Below are positions 1 to 7,026 of a stretch of 27,301 nucleotides of DNA, piece by piece (within the stretch, counting starts at the first letter, position 1; each line of letters opens with the position of its first letter). Source of the DNA: a virus; IMG/VR virus record IMGVR_UViG_3300042876_000357, positions 1-27,301 of that record. One strand, 5' to 3'. The notes under the pieces were generated by a model that saw only the letters and a list, made by a program, of their open reading frames with translations, ran no database searches and was not told the DNA's origin. The position numbers were made by a program, and so were the translations under genes.

Positions 1-21
1 TATTTCGCCGTCACGAGTTGA

Positions 22-48
22 GGGCCTACGGCATCCCACCGCAGGCCC
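22..48 (-). terminator. Terminator-like hairpin after the tail-fibre gene
   Basis: Just past the stop of the last leftward gene, GGGCCT (22-27) pairs with AGGCCC (43-48) and CGG (29-31) pairs with CCG (39-41). There is one A/C mismatch and a 7-base loop. No U-run follows on the minus strand, so this is not a textbook intrinsic terminator. It could be an RNA-stabilising 3' structure or a Rho-linked end of the late operon. Confidence 0.35.
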
Positions 49-55
49 CCACGAT

Positions 56-2041
56 TCAGAACCGCTCGACGCACAGGAACCGGAGGTTGATCGCGTCGTC
101 CGTGTGCCCGACTTTCCCTTGAACCGTCACCTTCTGGGCGGTGGTCGGAGCCGTCGTCACCTTGGCGGCGGTCCTGGAGATGATCGCCGTCCCCTGATCC
201 ACTTTCGTGACGACCTGGGTAAACGTCCCGTGATCCCTCGGGAGAATCACCTCGATCTCCGCCGTCCAGTCTCCCGCCGTGGCGCTCATCGTCACCTCGG
301 CCAGGGTCGCTGAGCCCAGGTCGAACTTGAGCGTAGGCGCGGCCGCACTCCCGCCGCTCGTCTTCGACCCCGCCGCCTTGATCCGCAGGCCGGTCAAGAA
401 CCCGCCCATGTTCCCCGCTACGGGATCCACGTCCACGTCGGCGTTCGTCCAAGCGTCGGCCTGTACGGTGAACGTTTTGGGTGCGGTTAGGGCTCCTCCG
501 AAGAGGTCCGCGTAGGTCAAGGAGCTCGTGCTGGTCGGGGAGTTCGAGGCCCACTTGTAGCCGGCGACGGGCGTTTCTACCCGCGTCGAGGGGTCGATCT
601 TCCAGTGAGTGATCGGCTCTCCGAGGAGCGATGCCCGGTACGCCTGCACGACGTTCGCCGGGAGGGTCATGCTTCCGATGAGGCGGTCAGAATTGCTCCC
701 CTCGGAGACGAACGACTTGCAGAGAGCCAAGAGGTTCCGGTTGCCCGCGCTGCCGTTCCAGACGTCATGATCGGGGGCGCCCCACGACGTATTACGCATG
801 GTGACCTTGCCGACGTATTGCGAGCCCGGCGTAGTCGAGTCGATGTTCACCTGGTAGTTGCTCGTCAGGGTGGGGTCTCTCAGATTGTCCTCGATCCAGA
901 CGGTATCCGTCACGATGTTATCCACCCGGTAGCCCATGTCCGTGCTGAGCCGGAACCCTTCCCCCTTGTTGCCCTGCATCGTGCATCCAGGGCCGAAGTA
1001 GATACCTGAACCGGACTGGAGGTAAACGCCCTCCCGGTAGCTGGAACTGTTCGTCCCGTTGTAGTCGAAGGTACAGGCCAGAAACTTCACCTGCGTGCTG
1101 AAGGTACGGTCGAGGCCCCCCTGTGTGGCGTCGTCGGACCACAAGCCCCGGCCAGCGTTGTTCTTCGATCGGACGTTCACAAACGTGCATTCCGAGGCGA
1201 AGCGCAGTTCAATACCGGCCTGCGAAAACCCGGAGACAAGGAGGTCTTCGAACTGCCCGTAGTAGGCCTGGGAAACGTCGTCCCACTTCCCGAGGATGAG
1301 CCCCTTGGCGATGGCCGCAGCTCCCGTGTCAGGCGTGACGTTGTTTCGGCCTTCGAGGGCGAAGTGTGCCAAGCGGAAAGCCTTAGTCGCCGCCCCGTCG
1401 CCGATCTGGATCGTGCCGTTGTAGAGGCGGGAGCCGATGGATTTCGCGTTGAGGTCTCCGGTTCCGTAGCCGAGGAGATCGACCCCACCAATGAACGTCA
1501 CCGTTCCCGCCCCAAGGTCGAGGTTCCCTGGCGGCAGATAGACGGTCTTGTGGGAGGTCGTCGGAACGGACGCGAGGGCCGCTTCCAGCCCTGCCTTCGT
1601 GGCACCGAACCATACAACCTCAACCTGCTCGACAGCCGACCCGAAGGTGAGCCCCGCGCTCCAGCCTGAGAGCCACTGCGTCATCGGAGCCTCTACACTC
1701 GCGGAAATCGTGAGCGTTGCCGACCCTCCCCGTGCGATCACGGCCCCCGGTTGGATGCGAAGGTGTAGATAGGCTCCGGTGTCGAAGTTCGTAGAGATCG
1801 TGTACGTCGCCGGGGGGAGATCGACCCAGGTGTGGGTTGTGCCGATCTGCGTCTTGATCCACGCGAGCGTCCCGACTGTTGCGGCCCCGTGATCGGTGAG
1901 GGCGGCGGAGGTGGAGACGTACCACATCCCCTTCGCCTTTTGTTCCACAACCGTGAATCGGTTCACTCCCTCAAAGGCGGTAGCCCCAAAGACCAGGGAC
2001 GGGAACAGGAGAAGGTAGGAGATCAAGCACAGACGTTTCAT
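56..2041 (-). CDS. Beta-helix tail fibre/tailspike-like protein with N-terminal signal-like peptide
   Basis: This 661-residue protein is the last gene of the leftward operon and probably a receptor-binding fibre or spike. The start at 2041 is chosen because an AAGGAGCACC SD lies directly upstream. A longer in-frame ORF reaching 2212 would overlap the upstream gene. Residues 1-20 look like a Sec signal peptide (Lys-Arg, a hydrophobic Leu/Ile/Phe core, then an F-G-A cleavage site). Residues about 85-420 are Gly/Asn/Thr/Val-rich with regularly spaced short strands, the pattern of a right-handed parallel beta-helix of the pectate-lyase type (for example LPPGNLDLGAGTV and VSGFSQAGIELRFASECTFV). 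Residues about 520-661 look like a separate beta-sandwich tip. No catalytic residues can be assigned. Position at the end of the structural and lysis genes and the fold pattern support the call; the exact receptor role is inference. Confidence 0.72.
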   Translation of the reverse strand: MKRLCLISYLLLFPSLVFGATAFEGVNRFTVVEQKAKGMWYVSTSAALTDHGAATVGTLAWIKTQIGTTHTWVDLPPATYTISTNFDTGAYLHLRIQPGAVIARGGSATLTISASVEAPMTQWLSGWSAGLTFGSAVEQVEVVWFGATKAGLEAALASVPTTSHKTVYLPPGNLDLGAGTVTFIGGVDLLGYGTGDLNAKSIGSRLYNGTIQIGDGAATKAFRLAHFALEGRNNVTPDTGAAAIAKGLILGKWDDVSQAYYGQFEDLLVSGFSQAGIELRFASECTFVNVRSKNNAGRGLWSDDATQGGLDRTFSTQVKFLACTFDYNGTNSSSYREGVYLQSGSGIYFGPGCTMQGNKGEGFRLSTDMGYRVDNIVTDTVWIEDNLRDPTLTSNYQVNIDSTTPGSQYVGKVTMRNTSWGAPDHDVWNGSAGNRNLLALCKSFVSEGSNSDRLIGSMTLPANVVQAYRASLLGEPITHWKIDPSTRVETPVAGYKWASNSPTSTSSLTYADLFGGALTAPKTFTVQADAWTNADVDVDPVAGNMGGFLTGLRIKAAGSKTSGGSAAAPTLKFDLGSATLAEVTMSATAGDWTAEIEVILPRDHGTFTQVVTKVDQGTAIISRTAAKVTTAPTTAQKVTVQGKVGHTDDAINLRFLCVERF

Positions 2042-2049
2042 GGTGCTCC

Positions 2050-2559
2050 TTACGAGGCCGTCAGAACCGGCACCCCGGTTGCGTCGATAGAAAGAAGGTA
2101 TCCCGTGTCGGTTCCGATGCTCCATTCCGTGACCGGCCCTCCCTGCCCATGCACCGAAGCGTCGTAGACGTCGGTTCCCGGCACTCCCTCGGTCGTCACG
2201 GAAAGCGCCCATTCAGGGGCGTTGTTCTCCGACGCAGCGAAGAGGACGTACCTTCGCACTGGGCGGGAAGAGGTGGTTGTGTCTGCCGTCAGGACCCCAT
2301 CGGTTGCGGAGACCGCCCACACCACCCCGGCCGAGTCCTGGACCAAGAGCGATCGCGTTTCGTGGGCGACTCCTGCGGGCCGGGTCCAGGGAATCGTCGC
2401 TTCTCTGGGCGCCATGACCGGACGGTCAGCCTTTGGGAAGGGATCTTTGCACCTCGCGCAGACGCGAAGCTTCGTCCGTGCCTCTACCGACAACTCAGAG
2501 GAGAGGAACGAGAACCCGCAGCGGTCGCAGGTTGCCGACCATTGCCCCGCTACGTACAT
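2050..2559 (-). CDS. Zinc-ribbon phage protein with C-terminal beta-rich domain
   Basis: This is a 169-residue protein. The N-terminal 45 residues carry two Cys pairs, CDRC (11-14) and CARC (34-37). They sit in a pattern that I recognise from small phage proteins found near tail genes (a G-x-W start, C-x-x-C-G-F, then V-C-x-x-C). The pairs probably bind one zinc ion. From about residue 55 a beta-rich region with repeated TTEGVPG/DATGVPV-like turns follows and may be a separate domain. The start at 2559 has an SD (GAGGAAGTAGC before ATG), and the preceding gene ends 1 base upstream. The function is unknown; a minor tail component or assembly factor is possible. Confidence 0.7.
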   Translation of the reverse strand: MYVAGQWSATCDRCGFSFLSSELSVEARTKLRVCARCKDPFPKADRPVMAPREATIPWTRPAGVAHETRSLLVQDSAGVVWAVSATDGVLTADTTTSSRPVRRYVLFAASENNAPEWALSVTTEGVPGTDVYDASVHGQGGPVTEWSIGTDTGYLLSIDATGVPVLTAS

Positions 2560-2560
2560 G

Positions 2561-2734
2561 CTACTTCCTCGGATTCAGGGCTACCGCAGACAGGAACGAA
2601 ACGACCTTTGCCAAGAAGGCATCGTCGGCCGGCGTCGGGGTCAGCTTCACGACGATGGAAGCGCCAGCCACGACGTACGCAACGGCCGAGGCGATGTCCT
2701 GCCAGTGGGCTTGAAGCCAGGTCACGTATTCCAT
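2561..2734 (-). CDS. Small single-span membrane protein, holin-like
   Basis: This is a 57-residue protein. It starts with an amphipathic or aromatic stretch (YVTWLQAHWQDI), followed by one predicted membrane helix (residues about 13-30, IASAVAYVVAGASIVVK). Next comes a conserved-looking LTPTPADD turn and a C-terminal amphipathic helix. I recognise the H-W-x-D-I ... V-K-L-T-P-T pattern from small phage proteins often labelled putative holins. The start at 2734 is preceded by GTGAGGCAGCA, a good SD. It sits in the lysis cluster next to a lipoprotein and an M15 endolysin, which supports a lysis or membrane role. The exact role is inferred. Confidence 0.72.
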   Translation of the reverse strand: MEYVTWLQAHWQDIASAVAYVVAGASIVVKLTPTPADDAFLAKVVSFLSAVALNPRK

Positions 2735-2741
2735 TGCTGCC

Positions 2742-3005
2742 TCACTTTCCGGGTACTACGCGGTCAAGGATGGTGCTGAGGGTTTCCGCGGTCATGTTGA
2801 CGGGCTGCGTCCCCTTCGTGCCGAAGTCGAGGGCCACGCTCCCATCGGCCCCGATCTTGATAACCCACTTCGCCTGTTCCTCAGATTGCTGCTTGGCGCT
2901 CGTGGCGGTGATCAGGGTGCCGTCCGGCCGCTGCATCTGGAACTTCGTGGCCGAGGAGCAGCCGGCGAGGGCTAGGATGATCAGGGCGAGAAGAGATTGT
3001 CTCAT
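2742..3005 (-). CDS. Small lipoprotein of the lysis cluster
   Basis: This is an 87-residue protein. It has a type II (lipoprotein) signal: Arg near the start, a hydrophobic Leu/Ala/Ile core, and the lipobox L-A-G-C with lipidated Cys at residue 16, followed by Ser-Ser. The mature part is about 70 residues, polar, with no further membrane helix. The start at 3005 overlaps the end of the M15 peptidase gene by 4 bases (ATGA), and an AAGGAG SD lies inside that gene. In Gram-negative phages, a small lipoprotein beside the endolysin is often the outer-membrane spanin subunit. This one lacks an obvious inner-membrane partner and is not Pro-rich, so o-spanin is only one possibility. Confidence 0.75.
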   Translation of the reverse strand: MRQSLLALIILALAGCSSATKFQMQRPDGTLITATSAKQQSEEQAKWVIKIGADGSVALDFGTKGTQPVNMTAETLSTILDRVVPGK

Positions 3006-3442
3006 GCGAAGCTCCTTGTTCCGTCTCGGTCGATGGTGAGGGCCTGTTTCCGGGGGTCCGAGCCCGCCGCCGGAATCGAAACGTGGGTCCAGGCGTTGAA
3101 CTCGCAGATAACCTGGTCGTAGGGCAGAGAGCTGGCGATGATCGCACGCACGACTTCCTCCGGGTCCATCCCGGGAACGCGGATGTCCGCCGCCTGCCCC
3201 TTGGGGTGTTGGCTCGTGGGCTTGCCTCCTACGGCCGCATTGACCGGGCCTGAGCGATACCCGCTGTTGACGAGGATCGGCCTCCCGCCGAGTGCTGGGA
3301 GCTCCCGCACCCTCTCGAGGAAGGGCGCGAGCCTTCGCAGGTTCTCCAGCGCCTCCGGACCGGGGCGGTTCGAGAGGTTCTTTCGAAGGGCGATTTCCGA
3401 ACGGGTGAGTTCCTCCAGGGTGAAGTGCGGCGAAAGGTTCAT
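3002..3442 (-). CDS. M15A-type zinc peptidase endolysin (D-Ala-D-Ala carboxypeptidase-like)
   Basis: This 146-residue enzyme probably cleaves the peptide part of peptidoglycan at the end of infection. The zinc-site signature of peptidase family M15 is visible. H79 and D86 lie in SQHPKGQAADI, H120 lies in AWTHVSI, and a candidate catalytic Glu (E114) lies in VICEF. The NSGYRS motif (59-64) before the first ligand is also typical of the family. The N-terminal FTLEELTRSE (7-16) matches the opening of the M15A phage subfamily. There is no signal peptide, so export would need a holin. The SD GAGGGGCGC precedes the ATG at 3442. It is flanked by a membrane protein gene (3450-3674) and overlaps the lipoprotein gene. 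Length is normal for a single-domain phage M15 lysin. Confidence 0.9.
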   Translation of the reverse strand: MNLSPHFTLEELTRSEIALRKNLSNRPGPEALENLRRLAPFLERVRELPALGGRPILVNSGYRSGPVNAAVGGKPTSQHPKGQAADIRVPGMDPEEVVRAIIASSLPYDQVICEFNAWTHVSIPAAGSDPRKQALTIDRDGTRSFA

Positions 3443-3449
3443 GCGCCCC

Positions 3450-3674
3450 TCACTTCAATACCATCTGCGCGATGCCGTAGACCGTCCCAAGAACCGTCAC
3501 GGCCCCGACTGCCAGTTTCCCAATCGTCGCCCACGCCTTGTGCTCGGCTCCTGCCGTGCGGAACCCCTCCAGCGATGCCCCGATTTCCTTCACCGCCGCG
3601 ATCAGGCTGTCGAACTTCTCGTTGGCCTGCTCATGGCGGAGGGAGCACATCTTTTCCGTCACGAAGTCGTCCAT
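3450..3674 (-). CDS. Small coiled-coil plus C-terminal membrane-helix protein (XhlA-like, holin-associated)
   Basis: This is a 74-residue protein. Residues 1-40 are charged and helical (EKMCSLRHEQANEKFDSL), probably a short coiled coil. Residues about 48-72 form a hydrophobic helix ending in a single Lys. This soluble-helix-then-one-C-terminal-span layout is that of hemolysin XhlA-like and related phage lysis accessory proteins. It lies immediately upstream of the M15 endolysin gene, 7 bases away. Its ATG at 3674 directly follows the stop codon of the preceding gene, with AAGGCAAGTAG as SD. Assignment as a holin or holin partner rests on topology and neighbours, not on a diagnostic motif. Confidence 0.72.
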   Translation of the reverse strand: MDDFVTEKMCSLRHEQANEKFDSLIAAVKEIGASLEGFRTAGAEHKAWATIGKLAVGAVTVLGTVYGIAQMVLK

Positions 3675-5360
3675 CTACTTGCCTTTCTTGATGCGTGAAG
3701 CCTTTCGGTGTCTCTCGGCGTGTGTTTGGGGAGGAGGTGCGTCCCGGAGCACCTTCCGATATCGCTCGCTGAGAGTCTGTGGGTAGGGTTCGGGAACCCG
3801 TTGCGGCACCGCGTCCTCGATCAGTTGCGCCTCTAGGTACGGAGGCTCGCGGGGGAGGAACTGATCTGCGCCAGCCAGGTTCCGGTCGCGGAGGATTCGG
3901 GTATCCACGGACTCGTCGATGAACCCCCCTCCAGACGGCCCAGGAAGCCACCGTTCGGGCGGGACGAGTGGGGGGCGTCCATCGGGCATGGGGATGGTCC
4001 CGGGCCCGCCAGGAGGCAATGCAAGCTGCGGAGGAGGGTACTCCACTGCGGGCACCGGCCTGGGAGCCGCTAGGCTGTCCAGTTTTGAGCCCAAGCGTTC
4101 GGCGAGGCTCCCGATACCCTCCCCTGCGCTCCGAAGGGTTTTACCTGTCTGGTAGAGGGCCTGCGCCCCCGTTACCTTCACCCACGGAAGACCTCCCACC
4201 GCCTCTACGACCGCCATTCCAGGGTGATTGACTCCGTAGATGAATTTCGCTGCGAGTCCGACGAGATCGTGGTTCCCGATTCTCGGGACGGCGCGGGTCA
4301 ACGCTTCTAGGGCGGTGATCCCCGCCCCTTCTTGAGCGTTTAGTTCGGCCACTCCTGGCAATAGGTCTTCGGTCTGCCGCTTGATGGCGTTCCCGACGCC
4401 CTTGTAGGCGCCCTGGAGAACCCGGTCCCGCCACGAGGCGCTTTTGTTGGTCTGGGTCCACCGGCTCTCTCCCCACAGCCCGCGCTTCAGGTCGATGCCC
4501 GTGTCTACCGGAACATCTAGCCCGTGGTCGGCTAGATAGTTGGCCTTCCAATTGTCTAGTACGGCTCTCGCCTTGGAAGCGTTGGGAGACTTTGCCGCAT
4601 CGGCGTACGCCCCCTTCATCCCCTCCTCCAGCGCATCGGCCACAGAGACAATCTTCCCTTCCTGCGCGCCTTGCGCGGCCATGGCGTTGACCGTCTCATG
4701 TTGCTTTTGGACGAAGTTGAGCGCCTCCTGAATCCCTCCCTCGTTCGGCCTCCATCCATTTTGTAGAATAGCCTGGACGGCTCTCTTCCTATCTGTGACG
4801 ACTTCTCCCGTTCCAGCGTCGATGGTCGCTTTCACCCACTTCTTGGAGAGAGGAAGTTTGACGGCGCTCGTCACGAGTTTTTCAGGGAGAGATTCGACGG
4901 TAGCCTTGCCTGCCGCCGCCAGCCCCTTGCCAACCATCCGAACGGAATTCGCGGGGAGCGCGGCCCCGGCCTCAAGCACAGAAGCCGTCTTCGCCAATCC
5001 ACCAAGTTTCGCGACCTTCCCGGCCGCCCCCAGAACGGGCGCTGCCAGGAGTGCCGTATCAATTGGGTTGTCGGCTGCTGCCTCCAGAACCTCACGGGCG
5101 GTCAAGGAGGAAACCCTCTCTTTCGCCGCTTGCCACGTCTTCGGGTCCAGCACGGCTTTTCCGGCGGAAATCGCAAGGTCTACCGGGTTCGACGAGGCTA
5201 GATCCCAAGCCCCTTTCGCTATCTCTGGGATGTCGCGAACGGCTCCCTTGAGGACCCGGCCCACGGTGATGGGTTTCGGCTGGAACCCCTGCGGACTTCC
5301 GAACGCCTCAGCGTACAATCCGCCTTGCGGAGCTTCGAAGGCGTCTTCGTAGAGGCCCAT
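3675..5360 (-). CDS. Putative internal virion/DNA-ejection protein
   Basis: This 561-residue protein is not recognised with certainty. The start at 5360 (MGLYEDAF) is preferred because it forms a TAATG overlap with the upstream stop and has a GAGGTGG SD; an in-frame extension to 5411 lacks these. The N-terminus holds two imperfect copies of GLYxxAFxxPQG. Residues about 75-145 are very Ala/Gly/Leu-rich with weakly hydrophobic helices (such as TALLAAPVLGAAGKVAKLGG). The middle is helical and charged, and the C-terminal 130 residues are Pro/Arg-rich and probably disordered. Large Ala-rich helical proteins between the tail adaptor genes and lysis genes of podoviruses are commonly ejection proteins. 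That role here is inference from position and composition. Confidence 0.6.
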   Translation of the reverse strand: MGLYEDAFEAPQGGLYAEAFGSPQGFQPKPITVGRVLKGAVRDIPEIAKGAWDLASSNPVDLAISAGKAVLDPKTWQAAKERVSSLTAREVLEAAADNPIDTALLAAPVLGAAGKVAKLGGLAKTASVLEAGAALPANSVRMVGKGLAAAGKATVESLPEKLVTSAVKLPLSKKWVKATIDAGTGEVVTDRKRAVQAILQNGWRPNEGGIQEALNFVQKQHETVNAMAAQGAQEGKIVSVADALEEGMKGAYADAAKSPNASKARAVLDNWKANYLADHGLDVPVDTGIDLKRGLWGESRWTQTNKSASWRDRVLQGAYKGVGNAIKRQTEDLLPGVAELNAQEGAGITALEALTRAVPRIGNHDLVGLAAKFIYGVNHPGMAVVEAVGGLPWVKVTGAQALYQTGKTLRSAGEGIGSLAERLGSKLDSLAAPRPVPAVEYPPPQLALPPGGPGTIPMPDGRPPLVPPERWLPGPSGGGFIDESVDTRILRDRNLAGADQFLPREPPYLEAQLIEDAVPQRVPEPYPQTLSERYRKVLRDAPPPQTHAERHRKASRIKKGK

Positions 5361-7024
5361 TACTTCCACCTCGAATCCGCAGCGATAGCCTTCAGGTCCG
5401 CGTCCGTCCACCCCTGTGCCTTCAGGTCTCGCAGGCGTTGGGCGGCGGCGCCCCGCGTCGGGGCTTTGTCGAGAAACCCCACGGCCTGAGAGTGATTCGC
5501 GTTTCTTCCGCCTGCGACGGCGGCCGTAGGCTTCCCGTAGATCTCGGTTTGAATCGACTGGATCTGCTCGTCGTACCCCTGTTTCCTGTTCGCAAGGTCG
5601 GGGCGGATGACCTGAGAGACGATCTCTCGCAACTGTGCCACAGTAGAAGCTTTCGAGAGGATGTCGGCGGTCTCTCTGCGAGAAGCGTCCGAGGTCTGCC
5701 CTCCTCCCGTAGCCGACGAGACGACCTTGGCGTATTCTGAGGTTCCGGTCATCAGGGCGGCATAGAACGCGGCCGTTTTCGGGTCGCCCGTGATGTTCTT
5801 GGCTCCCGCACGCAGGGCGGCGTTGATGATCGGGATTTCACTGTCAGGGATGCCTTCGGCCAGTCGTAGGGCGTTGTCGATGTTGAGTTCCGCCGTGCGG
5901 GCGAAGCTCATCACCTGGCCCCGCTGGCTCTTCAGTCGCGTGAGTTCGGCCACGCTCGACTTCCGAGCGGCGGCGTTCAACCCGATGTCGCTGACCGTTC
6001 CCCCCCTAGCCTTCAGGTCTGCCGCCATCTTGTTGAGGATCCGCACCCGCGTTGCCGCACCGGCCGACCCCATGCCCATGGGAGGGAGTTTGATCTCAAT
6101 GCCCTTCTCTGCGGCTTGGGCCGCCATCTCTTCGGCCTCTGGGGTCAAGCCGCCCAACCCCGCAGCAACACCCTTCGCGCGTTCCTTCTCCTTCGCGGTA
6201 TTCACCACAATGGCGGTAGGGGTCCCCGTCTGCCGGTAGGACCCGTCCGGTTGCCGAACGAACGACCCCGGCGTGACCGTCTGCGGAGGTTTCTCGATCG
6301 GTGCGCCCACCTGGATAAACGACCCGTCCGGTTGCCGAACCATGGACCCGGCAGGGACGTGGACAGGGTTGTTCGCCGCCTTGCGCTGTTCGAGCATGAG
6401 GGCGTCTTGCGCCCTACGTTCCGCGAGCGAAAGGGCGAGGTTTTCCTTCCGGCCTGCGAGTCGTTCCGCCTCCTGCTGCTTGTAGAGGTTCAAAACGTCG
6501 GCGTGATTCAGCGCCCCGGCTTCCACGGCCGCCGGCAACGCTCCCGCGAGCCGTGCGTTCTCCTCTGCGGCAGCGTCGTACTGGACGGCGGCGCTGTTCT
6601 GCGCGGCGGTCGGAAGGAGGGCGTCTTCGTTCGAGTCCTCTGGGACTGTGTACTGAGATGACTGCGGAGCGCCGAAGAGCTTCGGGACGGCTTGGGCGAG
6701 CGCAGAACGGGCCGCGAGGTCGTCCTTTCGCTTCTGCTCGATGGCCTGTTGAGCGAGCACCTTCTGCTTGAACGCCATCGCTTCATCGGGCTTGAGCCGC
6801 GTTATCCCGCCGTTGTTGTAGAACTTCTCCGGGTCTCCCCCCGACTGCTTCCAGAGGGCGTCGATCTCGGCCTGCCGCGCCTGCTCCTTCTGGGCTTCGG
6901 CCATCTGCATCTGCTGGACTTGGATCTGCCCGAGCCCGTGGACGTTGCGAATAGCGTTCGAATCGGCTTGCTGGATGGAGTCCGAAAGCGGAGTGCCGTA
7001 GGACTGCATGGGGTTCGAGTACAT
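5360..7024 (-). CDS. Putative virion core/ejection protein with internal sequence repeat
   Basis: This 554-residue protein has no recognised family. The start at 7024 (MYSNPMQSYG) has GAGAGG as SD, 2 bases after the upstream stop. The reading frame stays open far upstream to 8182, but that part is a shadow of the Gly-rich gene. The N-terminal 60 residues are Gln/Met-rich and helical (QIQVQQMQMAEAQ). Residues about 90-215 are Ala/Glu/Arg-rich helices likely to form coiled coils. Two near-identical blocks containing VRQPDGS follow, one around residue 229 and one 27 residues later. The C-terminal part is helical and ends with a short DLKAQGWTDADLKAIAAD motif, also seen in other phage virion proteins. 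The location suggests an internal or ejected protein. Confidence 0.6.
   Translation of the reverse strand: MYSNPMQSYGTPLSDSIQQADSNAIRNVHGLGQIQVQQMQMAEAQKEQARQAEIDALWKQSGGDPEKFYNNGGITRLKPDEAMAFKQKVLAQQAIEQKRKDDLAARSALAQAVPKLFGAPQSSQYTVPEDSNEDALLPTAAQNSAAVQYDAAAEENARLAGALPAAVEAGALNHADVLNLYKQQEAERLAGRKENLALSLAERRAQDALMLEQRKAANNPVHVPAGSMVRQPDGSFIQVGAPIEKPPQTVTPGSFVRQPDGSYRQTGTPTAIVVNTAKEKERAKGVAAGLGGLTPEAEEMAAQAAEKGIEIKLPPMGMGSAGAATRVRILNKMAADLKARGGTVSDIGLNAAARKSSVAELTRLKSQRGQVMSFARTAELNIDNALRLAEGIPDSEIPIINAALRAGAKNITGDPKTAAFYAALMTGTSEYAKVVSSATGGGQTSDASRRETADILSKASTVAQLREIVSQVIRPDLANRKQGYDEQIQSIQTEIYGKPTAAVAGGRNANHSQAVGFLDKAPTRGAAAQRLRDLKAQGWTDADLKAIAADSRWK
6240..6340 (-). repeat. Exact 20-bp direct repeat, 81-bp period, inside the 5360-7024 gene
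   Basis: The sequence GACCCGTCCGGTTGCCGAAC is present at 6240-6259 and again at 6321-6340. The 81-bp spacing equals 27 codons, so the reading frame is kept. Both copies encode VRQPDGS in a larger imperfect protein repeat (GSMVRQPDGSFIQVGAP versus GSFVRQPDGSYRQTGTP). Confidence 0.9.
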
Positions 7025-7026
7025 CT

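Noticed and set aside
2149-3039. Plus-strand 296-codon ORF opposite the lysis genes
   Set aside because: It covers five well-supported minus-strand genes with SDs and recognised motifs. Its own protein is Arg/Pro-rich and has no SD.
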